Positions 17,253 to 25,500 of a DNA stretch of 34,940 bases are shown in pieces; within the stretch, counting starts at the first letter, position 1; every line of letters starts with the position of its first letter. The stretch is from Actinomycetota bacterium (GTDB lineage: Bacteria > Actinomycetota > Thermoleophilia > Gaiellales > Gaiellaceae), in assembly GCA_005885245.1 (NCBI GenBank), contig VAWR01000002.1:1-34940 (forward strand), in the 5' to 3' direction. The position numbers and the translations under genes were made by a program. The notes under the pieces are model-generated. The model was given only the letters and a program-made list of their open reading frames with translations. It made no database searches and was not told the DNA's origin.

Positions 17253-18027
17253 GGCAGCGATTCTGCTTGACGTCGACGGTGTCTTCCACGTCTCGAGCGA
17301 ACCGATCGGGGGAGGCGCCGACGCCGTCCGGCGTCTTCGAGCAGCGGGGCATCGCCTGCGCTTCGTCACGAACAACACGATCAGAGCGCGATCCGCGCTG
17401 GCCGAGGAGCTGAGGTCGATGGGTATCGAGCTCGACGACGAGGAGCTACAGACGACTCCACGAGCAGCGGCCGCGGCTCTCGCCGGACGACGTGTCCTCG
17501 CGCTCACGATGCACGCGATCGTGGGTGAGCTCGAGGGCATCGAGTTGGTGGGCGAAGACGCCGAGGCAGTGCTCGTCGGCGGTGCGGACGAGACCCCCGA
17601 GACGAACCTCGTCTTCAGCTACATGAACCTGGCGCGGGCGTTCCACGAGCTCGAGGGGGGCGCGCAGCTCTACTGCTTGCACAAGAACCGCTGGTGGCAG
17701 ACGAAGCACGGGCCACTCCTCGACGCCGGCGCCTTCGTCGCCGGACTCGAGTACGCGGCCGACGTCGAGGCGATCGTGCTCGGCAAGCCCTCGACCGCCT
17801 ACTTCGAAGCTGCTCTCCAGGCGCTCGACGCCGATCCCGGCCTGACCTGGATGGTCGGTGACGACATCGACGCGGACATCGGCGGCGCGCAGAGCCACGG
17901 GATGAAGACCGTGCTGGTGCGAACGGGCAAGTTCCGTCCGGACGCCGTGGAGGCGGGTCGGGTCCGACCGGACGGAATCATCTCGTCGATCGCGCAACTT
18001 CCGGACTGGCTCGAGGAGCACTTGTGA
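17251..18027 (+). CDS. HAD-superfamily (class IIA) phosphatase
   Basis: The 258-residue protein is a haloacid-dehalogenase-fold phosphatase of the NagD/HDHD2/LHPP branch. It opens MAAILLDVDGVFHVS with nucleophile Asp7 and acid-base Asp9. Motif II is FVTNNTIR, the motif III Lys is in VLGKPSTAYFEAAL, and motif IV is MVGDDIDADIGGAQSHGM. The class IIA cap lies between motifs II and III. Possible substrates include sugar, nucleotide or phospholysine phosphates; none can be assigned. The ATG at 17251 shares CATG with the divergent arfB start. TAGACT lies 8 nt upstream as a possible -10. A repeat element starts 4 bp after the stop. Confidence 0.85.
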   Translation: MAAILLDVDGVFHVSSEPIGGGADAVRRLRAAGHRLRFVTNNTIRARSALAEELRSMGIELDDEELQTTPRAAAAALAGRRVLALTMHAIVGELEGIELVGEDAEAVLVGGADETPETNLVFSYMNLARAFHELEGGAQLYCLHKNRWWQTKHGPLLDAGAFVAGLEYAADVEAIVLGKPSTAYFEAALQALDADPGLTWMVGDDIDADIGGAQSHGMKTVLVRTGKFRPDAVEAGRVRPDGIISSIAQLPDWLEEHL

Positions 18028-18031
18028 CAAG

Positions 18032-18211
18032 GTGACCCAACCGGCGACATTCGGCGGCGCCTGGCTCGCGATCACGCGGCGCGCTGCGGCGTCCTCAGTC
18101 GCGCCCGGGCTTGCTAGCCCGAGCGCTCACGTGAGCGCCGGAGGCGCGAGCGCCATTGCATCGCTTGGTGCTCGCGACCCAGGCATCCACCAATATCACC
18201 GGCTGGATCAC
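18032..18211 (+). repeat. 180-bp terminal-inverted-repeat element, divergent copy C
   Basis: The left end GTGACCCAACCGGCGACATT matches the reversed right end GTGATCCAGCCGGTGATATT; over 33 bp, 24 match by hand count. Its inner flanks share CGCGATCACGCGGCGC and CTTGGTGCTCGCGACCCA with copy A, but the centre is different and holds a 16-bp palindrome GCGCTCACGTGAGCGC. It fills the gap between the HAD stop and the acpS start (ATG 18214), so the acpS ribosome-binding region is supplied by the element's right end. Confidence 0.65.
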
Positions 18212-18213
18212 CT

Positions 18214-18579
18214 ATGACCGTCGGCGTCGACCTGATCGAGATCGAGCGCGTGAGGCGGGCGCTCGAGCGCTATCCGCGCTTCCGCGCGCGTTGCTTCACC
18301 GAGGCGGAGCGCGCCTACTGCGACTCGCGGCCGAACCCGGCTCAGAGCTACGCCGGGAGGTTCGCCGGCAAGGAGGCGGTCGGCAAGGCACTCGGGTTCG
18401 GCGTCGCCCGGGCATTCGCCTGGCGCGAGATCGAGATCGCCGGCCGTCCGAAGCCGTCCGTTCGTCTGAGCGGGCGGATGGCGGCGTGGGCAGAGCGGGT
18501 GGGTGCGGGTGCGATCGACCTGTCGATGACGCACTCGCGGGAGCTCGCCAACGCCGTCGCGGTCGTCGCGAAGGAATAG
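18214..18579 (+). CDS. acpS: holo-[acyl-carrier-protein] synthase
   Basis: AcpS transfers 4'-phosphopantetheine from CoA to apo-ACP, activating fatty acid synthesis. The 121-residue length is typical. TVGVDLIEIERV has the Mg-binding Asp, RFAGKEAVGKALGFG has the conserved Glu and Lys of the CoA and metal site, and the C-terminus has SMTHSRELANAVAVV. The ATG at 18214 lies 2 bp after repeat copy C. The G of its TAG stop is the first base of repeat copy B. Its place before nnr and alr matches the usual actinobacterial order. Confidence 0.93.
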   Translation: MTVGVDLIEIERVRRALERYPRFRARCFTEAERAYCDSRPNPAQSYAGRFAGKEAVGKALGFGVARAFAWREIEIAGRPKPSVRLSGRMAAWAERVGAGAIDLSMTHSRELANAVAVVAKE

Positions 18580-18740
18580 TGCCCCTCCAGGCAATGTCCT
18601 CCGGCTTCTGGCCTGCGATCGCTCGGCGTCGGAGTCCACCCTCGCCCTTAGCAAGGCTGACCAGCCTTGCTGCGGTCGAGTGCGGCCTCTGGCTTTGTGC
18701 TCGCGACCCAGAAACTCGGCAACATCGCCTGCAGGGACAG
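18579..18740 (+). repeat. 162-bp terminal-inverted-repeat element, copy B
   Basis: This copy has the same length as copy A (8897-9058) and 136/162 identity by hand count. The ends GTGCCCCTCCAGGCAATGT and, reversed, CTGTCCCTGCAGGCGATGT match at about 15 of 20 bases. The perfect central palindrome is at 18650-18671. It starts with the G of the acpS TAG and ends 2 bp before the nnr ATG, so it is the whole spacer, and its end GCAGGGACAG supplies the only Shine-Dalgarno-like sequence for nnr. Confidence 0.8.
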
Positions 18741-18742
18741 TG

Positions 18743-20062
18743 ATGTTCCAGCCGCTCTACACGGCGGAGGAGATGCGCACCGCCGAGCAGGGCCACGATG
18801 TCCAAGCGCTGATGGAGCGGGCGGGCCGTGCGGTCGCCGAGGCCGTCGTGCGCCGCTACCCCGACGCCCGCCGCATCGCGGGCGTCTGCGGAAAGGGAGC
18901 GAACGGCGGCGACGGCCGCATTGCGCTGCGGCTTCTCGGCGAGGCCGGCCGTGAGACGACCGAGGAGCTGGACGGCGACGTCGACCTCGTCGTCGACGCG
19001 CTGTTCGGAACGGGCTTCCATGGCGAGCCGCGTCCAGAGGCGGCGGCGCTGATCGAGCGGATCAATGCAGCGGGCGCGCCGATCGTCGCGGTCGACCTTC
19101 CCTCCGGCGTGAATGCCTCGAGCGGCGAGGTCGCGGGCGCCGCCGTGCGCGCAGACGTGACGGTGACGATGCACGGCCCGAAGGTCGGCTTGCTGGTCGC
19201 CCCTGGGCGCTTCCTGGCCGGGGAGATCGAGGTCGCGGACATCGGCCTGGCGCCCGCCCAGACGGAGCACCGCCTCGTCACCGAGGAGATCCTCGGACTC
19301 GTTCCCCGCCGACACGAGGGAGACACGAAGTACACCGCGGGCTCCGTCCTGGTCGTGGGCGGTTCGCCGGGGTTGACCGGGGCGGCGTGCCTCGCGGCCG
19401 AGGCTGCGTTTCGCTCGGACGCCGGCTACGTCGCGGTCTGCGTTCCCGAGGCGTCCCTGCCGGTCCTGGAGACGCTGCTGGTCGAAGCGGTGAAGGCCCC
19501 GCGCGAGCGGATCGACGAGCTCGCCGACCGTGCGTCGTCCCTCGCCGTCGGACCGGGGCTCGGGCGGGCGGCTGAAGAGCGTGCCCTGGTACGCCGGCTG
19601 CTCGCGGAGCGCGACCTACCGGCGGTCGTCGATGCAGATGCTCTGTACGAGCTGGAGCCGGCCCGCTGGCCAGCGCCGCGCGTGCTCACTCCGCACTCCG
19701 GAGAGCTTGCGCGGCTGCTCGGCGAGGACTCGAAGTGGGTGGACGCGCACCGACTCGACGCGCTGCGCCAGGCGGTCGACCGCTTTGCCTGCATCGTCTT
19801 GCTGAAGGGGCCAGACACGCTGGTCGGCGCGCCAGGACACGGGGTGCTCGTCTGCAGCTCCGGCACGTCGGCGCTCGCCACTGCCGGCACCGGCGACGTG
19901 CTGACCGGTGTGATCGCATCCTTCTTGGCCAAGGGCATGGAGGCGCGCCTTGCCGCCGCAGCGGGCGCCGTTGCACACGGCCGAGCGGCACAGCTCGCCC
20001 CACACCAGGTCGGGCTCGTTGCTTCGGACGTCATCGATTCCCTGCCGCTCGCGCTCGCCTGA
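18743..20062 (+). CDS. nnr: bifunctional NAD(P)H-hydrate epimerase / ADP-dependent dehydratase
   Basis: This cofactor-repair enzyme epimerises damaged NAD(P)HX and dehydrates it back to NAD(P)H. The 439-residue fusion has an N-terminal YjeF_N domain (about 1-200: CGKGANGGDGRIALRLL, DALFGTGFHGEPRPEA, VDLPSGVNASSGEV). The C-terminal ribokinase-like dehydratase covers about 200-439 (HEGDTKYTAGSVLVVGGSPG, VLTPHSGELARLLG, TAGTGDVLTGVIASFLA with the catalytic Asp). The epimerase half looks slightly compact between its nucleotide loop and the VDALFG strand. The ATG at 18743 follows the repeat directly. The stop TGA shares one base with the alr ATG (TGATG), so the two are coupled. Confidence 0.92.
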   Translation: MFQPLYTAEEMRTAEQGHDVQALMERAGRAVAEAVVRRYPDARRIAGVCGKGANGGDGRIALRLLGEAGRETTEELDGDVDLVVDALFGTGFHGEPRPEAAALIERINAAGAPIVAVDLPSGVNASSGEVAGAAVRADVTVTMHGPKVGLLVAPGRFLAGEIEVADIGLAPAQTEHRLVTEEILGLVPRRHEGDTKYTAGSVLVVGGSPGLTGAACLAAEAAFRSDAGYVAVCVPEASLPVLETLLVEAVKAPRERIDELADRASSLAVGPGLGRAAEERALVRRLLAERDLPAVVDADALYELEPARWPAPRVLTPHSGELARLLGEDSKWVDAHRLDALRQAVDRFACIVLLKGPDTLVGAPGHGVLVCSSGTSALATAGTGDVLTGVIASFLAKGMEARLAAAAGAVAHGRAAQLAPHQVGLVASDVIDSLPLALA

Positions 20063-21084
20063 TGCACCGTTCGGAGCTCACGGTCGATCTCGGAGCCCTC
20101 CGGCGCAACGCGCGCACATTGCTACGCGCCCTCGACGGGCCGCGTCTCTGGGCGGTGGTGAAGGCGAACGGGTACGGACATGGAGCGGTCGACGTTGCGG
20201 GTGCCGCGCTCGGCGCCGGCGCGACGGCCTTGTGTGTGGCGACGATCCCCGAGGGACTCGCCCTCAGGAGCGAGTACCGGACGGAGCGCATCCTGGTCAT
20301 GGGTCCGGCGGGCTCGAACCGAGAGGTCGCCCAGGCGCGCGAGGCGGGCCTCGAGCTGGCGATCGCCGACGGCGAGATCCCTGAGGGGGTCCGCGTCCAT
20401 CTGAAGCTCGACACCGGCATGGGCAGGTACGGGCTTGCCGAGCTGCCGTCGCCGCCGGCCGAGGTCGTGGGCCTGATGACCCATCTCGCCACGGCGGACA
20501 GCGATCCCGAGTTCGCGCGGGAGCAGCTCGAGCGCTTCCGCACGGCGACGGCGGAGTTCAGCCACCTGACCCGCCATGCGGCGAACAGCGCAGCCACGCT
20601 CCGGCTGCCCGAATCGCATCTCGACGCGGCCCGGTGCGGAGTCGCCCTCTACGGGCTGTCGCCGTTCAATACGGATCCCACCGCTGACGGGTTGGAGCCG
20701 GTTCTCTCGTGGCAATCGACGCTGGCGCAGGTGAAGCGGCTCGAGCCGGGCCAGAGCACCGGGTACGGTCGCCGCTTCGTCGCGGCGGAGCCGACCTGGA
20801 TCGGAATCGTCCCAGTTGGGTACGCAGATGGCTTTCGCCGCGACTTCGCGGGGACCGAGGTGCGCGTCGCCGGCGAGCCGCGGCGAGTCGTCGGCACCGT
20901 GTCGATGGACTCGTTCGCGGTGGAGCTCGACCGCGAGCTCCCGGCCGGCGCACCTGTCGTCCTCCTCGGGCACGGCGTCTTGGCGGAGACGCATGCCGCC
21001 GTCGCGGGCACGATCAACTACGAGCTGGTCTGCGGAATCGAGAGCGGCCCGCTGCGCGCCCGTAGGACGGTGATCGATGCCTGA
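20062..21084 (+). CDS. alr: alanine racemase
   Basis: Alr is a PLP enzyme that makes D-alanine for peptidoglycan. The 340-residue protein opens SELTVDLGALRRNAR and has the PLP lysine in AVVKANGYGHGA (Lys34). KLDTGMGRYGL and HAANSAATLRLPESHLDAARCGVALYG follow in the barrel. The C-terminal beta domain holds STGYGRRFVAAEP (expected catalytic Tyr) and VPVGYADGFRRDF. It is shorter than the usual 360-380 residues, mainly in loops. The gene is coupled to nnr by a 1-nt overlap and overlaps the next gene by 8 bp. With the DD-carboxypeptidase and glmM/glmS it makes this window rich in wall-precursor steps. Confidence 0.93.
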   Translation: MHRSELTVDLGALRRNARTLLRALDGPRLWAVVKANGYGHGAVDVAGAALGAGATALCVATIPEGLALRSEYRTERILVMGPAGSNREVAQAREAGLELAIADGEIPEGVRVHLKLDTGMGRYGLAELPSPPAEVVGLMTHLATADSDPEFAREQLERFRTATAEFSHLTRHAANSAATLRLPESHLDAARCGVALYGLSPFNTDPTADGLEPVLSWQSTLAQVKRLEPGQSTGYGRRFVAAEPTWIGIVPVGYADGFRRDFAGTEVRVAGEPRRVVGTVSMDSFAVELDRELPAGAPVVLLGHGVLAETHAAVAGTINYELVCGIESGPLRARRTVIDA

Positions 21085-21820
21085 TCCGCAATCGAACGCC
21101 GACGCGGTCCGCGCACGCTTCGGCGCGACTGCCCCGCTCGTCGCCGAACATGCGCAACAGCAGATCGAGCTGGTGCGCGGGCAAGTGCGGTCCTTCATCG
21201 CGCCGAACGGAGACGAGCGTGTGCTCGATGCCGGCACCGGTGCGGGAACGCTCGCTCTCGCCCTCGCACCGCTGGTACGCGAGGTCGTCGGCGTCGACAT
21301 CGTTCCGGAGCTGCTCGAGCGGGCGCGCGAAGGAGCGCCGGACAATGTGACCTTCGTCGAGGGCGACGTCACGAAGCTCCCCTTCGAGTCCGGAACGTTC
21401 GACCTCTCGTGCTCCCGCCGGACGCTGCACCACATCGCCCGACCCGAACGGGCCGTCGCCGAATTGGCACGGGTCACCGTGCCAGGCGGTCGGGTCTTCG
21501 TGGACGATCAGATCGCGCCCGTGGATCCGCTCGTTGCGCTCGACCTCGACCGCTTCGAGCGAGCCCGTGATCCGTCGCACACCAGGACGCTTCCTGACAC
21601 CGACCTCCGCAGCCTCTTCGATGCGAACGATCTCGTTCTGCAGCGCACCCACTTCCAGTCTCATACGCGTCAGCTGGACTACTACCTCGACCTGGCCGGA
21701 TGCCAGGGCGACGCCCGCGAGCGCGCGCGAAAGTTGTCGCCTGGCGGTCCCGAGGCCTACGTCGCCGAGAGCTGCTGGTACCTGCTCTTGAAGCGGAGCT
21801 CTACTGGTGCGGGAACTTAG
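21077..21820 (+). CDS. class I SAM-dependent methyltransferase
   Basis: The 247-residue protein has the Rossmann-like methyltransferase fold. Motif I is VLDAGTGAGTLALALAP (about residues 49-65), the acidic residue binding the ribose is in VVGVDIVPELLERA, motif II is VEGDVTKLPFESGTFDLSCS, and LHHIARPERAVAELARVTVPGGR follows. This pattern resembles the UbiE/MenG-like or Methyltransf_11 group of small-molecule methylases; the substrate is not identifiable. It overlaps alr by 8 bp and is probably translated with it. Its stop (TAG 21818-21820) overlaps the stop of the convergent SDR gene, leaving no room for a terminator. Confidence 0.82.
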   Translation: MPDPQSNADAVRARFGATAPLVAEHAQQQIELVRGQVRSFIAPNGDERVLDAGTGAGTLALALAPLVREVVGVDIVPELLERAREGAPDNVTFVEGDVTKLPFESGTFDLSCSRRTLHHIARPERAVAELARVTVPGGRVFVDDQIAPVDPLVALDLDRFERARDPSHTRTLPDTDLRSLFDANDLVLQRTHFQSHTRQLDYYLDLAGCQGDARERARKLSPGGPEAYVAESCWYLLLKRSSTGAGT

Positions 21821-22569
21821 CTTCGGTAACCGGAGCGCGTGGAGAGCCGCGAAACGAGGCCTGGGGCCAGGGCTTGCGCGACCGCCGCCGCGCGGTACCA
21901 GCGCGGCACGAACGTTTCCCGCCGATCGTGGTCGATGACCTTCAACACGTGCCGGGCGACATGCTCCGGCCCGACCACGAGTCGGCGCAACAGCCCGCTC
22001 CGGAGGGTCGTCGCCTGCGGGAAGCCTTCCGTCTCCACGAGGCCTGGATTCACCGTGTGCACGTGGATGCCCTTCGGACGTAGCTCCGCCGTAGTGGCAC
22101 GGGAGAAGGCAAGTTGTGCGTGCTTGGACGCGGAGTACGGGCCCGCCGGCCCGAAGGCGACCGAGCCGGCGACCGAGACGATGTTGACGACGTCGGAACG
22201 ACCGGCTGCCTCGAGTGCGGGAAGGAACGCGCGTAGGCACCAGATGCCGCCCAGGTAGTTGATCCTGAGCAACTCCTCGATTCGCTCCGGCTCGATCGAG
22301 GTGAAGCCTCTGCGACCTGGGACGCCGGCGTTGTTCACGAGCAGGTCGATCCGCGGCTGGCGCTCCATCACCGTGGCGGCGACGCGCTCCACGTCGTCGC
22401 GTCGACCGACGTCACAGACCTCGTACTCGGCGCCGAGTTCCGAGGCGAGAGCCCTCAGTCGATCCTCCCGCCGCGCCAGCAGAACGACGTGCATGTGCCG
22501 GGCCGCGAGGACGCGGGCGATCGCCTCGCCGATCCCGCTCGAAGCCCCGGTGACGACTGCTACCGGCAG
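21817..22569 (-). CDS. short-chain dehydrogenase/reductase with probable CTG start
   Basis: This NAD(P)-dependent oxidoreductase of the classical SDR type has about 250 residues from the start used here. VVTGASSGIGEAIAR is the cofactor glycine motif, followed by LVNNAGVPGRRG, the catalytic Ser in VNIVSVAGSV and Tyr-x3-Lys in YSASKHAQLAFSR. The first canonical start in frame is the ATG at 22494, but it lies after the glycine motif, so the enzyme could not bind its cofactor. Upstream the frame is open for about 40 codons with no ATG, GTG or TTG. CTG at 22569 gives MPVAVVTGASSGIG, an ordinary SDR beginning, and overlaps the end of the upstream protease gene. The substrate is unknown. Confidence 0.8.
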   Translation of the reverse strand: MPVAVVTGASSGIGEAIARVLAARHMHVVLLARREDRLRALASELGAEYEVCDVGRRDDVERVAATVMERQPRIDLLVNNAGVPGRRGFTSIEPERIEELLRINYLGGIWCLRAFLPALEAAGRSDVVNIVSVAGSVAFGPAGPYSASKHAQLAFSRATTAELRPKGIHVHTVNPGLVETEGFPQATTLRSGLLRRLVVGPEHVARHVLKVIDHDRRETFVPRWYRAAAVAQALAPGLVSRLSTRSGYRS

Positions 22570-25500
22570 ATGCGAACGTGCCGTGTGGCGGCGAGCGTGC
22601 GCCCACCGGCGTCCAGGGCGACCGCGCGGAGGACGTGCCTACCCGTGGGAGCGAGGCGCGTCCTCCACGAGCCCGAGTAGAGCTCGGCTGCTCCCTTGCG
22701 GTCGATGCCGATCTGCTTTCCGTCTGCGAAGAAGCGAACTGAACGCAGGCGCTTGTTCGAGCTGGCGACGACCACGAGCCCTGCGGTCTTGGCGACGCAC
22801 TGGTTCTCGGCGGGGCTGACCCACGTGAGCGCTGGGCCGGCCACCCCCGTGATCTTGACGGGCCGGAAAGACGTGTTCGGCATGATCTCGTCGCCGACCG
22901 AGTCCACGTTCTTCGCCTCCTGGAAGTCGGAGGCCGTAACAACGGCGCGTGTCCGGCCCTTGGGGATCTTTGCAGCGGCTTTCGGGAGTGGGAAGAGCGC
23001 GATGCCGGTGACGGGGTCGTAGACCACCGCGCCTACGAGCACGCCGCGGTATGCGATGACGAGCGACAGGGGATCGACGCCCGCACCCTTGTCGATCACG
23101 CGCGCGACGATGGTTGGACGTCCCGCCGTCACGCGGCGTGTCAGCAGCCGGATCTTCGGAGGGGTCACGTCGTTGACCCACGAGCGGAGAACGTAGGCGC
23201 CGGGGAGGGGCCGGTGCGTGAACGCGTCGGAGCTCGAGTCGACGGCGATCCAGAAGCGCTGCACCTTCGGGAAGGACGCGCCCGCCGCGCCGATGTCGAC
23301 ATGGAAGTCGAACATCAGCTCGTTGGCATTGACCGGTGTGCCCGCGTACCCCTGGACGTCCCGTTCGTTCGGGGAGCCGAGGAACCACGGATCCACGAGT
23401 GAGCCCGCCTGCGCCGCTTCGACCGCCACGCCCAGGTTTGCGACCGGCGTGTCGATCTTCGTGACGTAGAGCGTTTCCGATCCCGTCTCGTCCATCGTCG
23501 GCCCGACGTAGTCGGGCGGCGGGCCGAACGGTGCGGCCGGACAGCAGTAGCTCGAGACGCGGTTCGGCCCCTTGACGGTGTCGCCGGCCTGGAACTTGAC
23601 CAGCCGCTTTGCCTCCATGAGGCCGAGTTGCGGGCGGCCGACGTAGAACTCGTACGGGATCTTTCGCGTGACTGAGCCCTGGCGCAGCAGGATGAACCCG
23701 TAGTCCTCGCCGGCCGTGGCACCGGCGCTCCCGCGTGCGACGGCGACGAGATCAGCCTCGCCCCCCGGCGAAATCGACAGCAAGGGTGGGAGGTCGACTG
23801 AGGCGCCGTTCGATGCCGCTTGCGGCGTCAGCTCCACCTGCCATTCGCCCGCACCGCCGCCCGCGTCCGTGACGCGGACGACCAGGGCGCGACTATCGGC
23901 GCCTCTGCTGACATTCAGGTCCTGGAAGGAGAGCGAGGCCGGCTCCGTGAACACGGCCGGCCGAGCGGCGCGCGGCAAGTCGACCAGGCCCCCGCCGCCG
24001 AGCGTGACCGGCGCCTCTTGCCGGCGCGCCGTGTCCGCCCAGGCCGCGCCCGCCGTCGACACAAGAGCCGACTTCACCTGCTGCGGGGACCACCCTGGAT
24101 GGAGCTGGAGCAGGAGCGCCGCGCCTCCGCTCACGTGTGGCGCGGACATGCTCGTGCCGTCGAAGACTGCGAACGGCGCGCCGCTGGTGAACTCCGGCAG
24201 GGTTGACGAGAGGATCGATCCGCCCGGCGCCGCGACGTCCGGCTTCAAGAGGTGCTCGAACGCGGTCGGCCCGCCCGACGAGAAGCTCGTGATGATTCCG
24301 CTGCGTCCGGTGTCGACGCGTTGGATCAGGTTGCCGATCGTGACGTTCGCCGCGCCGCCGGTCGTCGCGAGGTACGTGCGCAGGCGTGCGCCGTCGAGGT
24401 CGCTGATCATGCAGGCGGGGAGCGGCAGCTGGATCGGGATCGAGTTCGCCTCGCCAGGGCGGTTGTCGACGAGCACGAGCGCGACCGCCCCGGCCCGGGC
24501 GGCGCGGAGCGCCTTCGAGACGAACGTGCAGTGCCCGCGCGAGACAAGCGCGATGTCGCCGCTCAGCGATCCGGGTTGCAGCGGTGAGCGGGCGTCGTTG
24601 TTCGTGTCGCTGTCCGGCCCGCAGAGCCTCCGGTCGACCGGCTTGCCGTCCACGCCCGTAAGAGCTCCGACGTCGACGAGCCTGTGTCCGCTCGAGGCAA
24701 ACGAGCCGGGGAAGCGCGTCCCTCCCGATCCGGCGATCGGAATCTGCTGCAGGCTCTGCGGAGCTCCGGGCGTGCGCACGGCCAGGATCGGCGTGAAGAC
24801 GTGCGTGTTCGAGACCGCGGCGACGGTGATCGCATCGGGTGCGGTTCCCGGGGAGCCAACCGAGCCCAGGCCGAAGTCGTCGCGATCGTTTCCGGCAGAG
24901 ATGACGGACACCACGCCGGCCGCGGCGACGTTGTGCACGACCTCGATCATCGCGTCGTTCGCCGGCTCGGTCTCGGCGCCGCCACCGGAGAAGTTGATCA
25001 CGTCCATGCCGTCGCGCACGGCGGACTCGAAAGCCGCAGCTATCTCGGGCGTGTTCGCCGTGTCGCCGATCGGCGTCGGAATGTCGAACACGCGGTAGGT
25101 GCCGATGTACGCACGTGGTGCCACGCCGGTCAGGCCGCAGGTCGGCGGATGGTCTCGTCCTCCGGGGGAGCATGTGCCCGAGTCGCCGGCGGCGATCCCG
25201 GCGACGTGGGTTGCGTGGAACGACGCGTTGCGGTCGATCGGAAGACGGCCCCGCCGTCCCGAGTTGGGTCCCGGAAACGCGCGCGCGACGATCACCTTCG
25301 GCGTCGTGAACTTCAGCTGGCCCTTTGGAAAGCCCGCCGGGAACGAATAGCCGTTCGAGTTCAGGAACGGGTTCTTGGCATCGACGCCGTCGTCGACGAT
25401 GCCGATCTTCATCCCGTCCCCGCGCATGCCGGTGAGGGTCTGAAGCTCGGTCGCGCCGATCACGGCCGTGCTCGTGTCGGTGGCGAGGTGATAGCGGATG

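Noticed and set aside
18591-18743. Small peptide shared by both 162-bp repeats (GFWPAI, SPPSP, ARLTSLA, VECGLWL, ARDPETR)
   Set aside because: The same frame is open in both copies, but only one has an ATG, neither has a ribosome-binding site, and base differences fall at all three codon positions. The similarity is explained by the DNA repeat.
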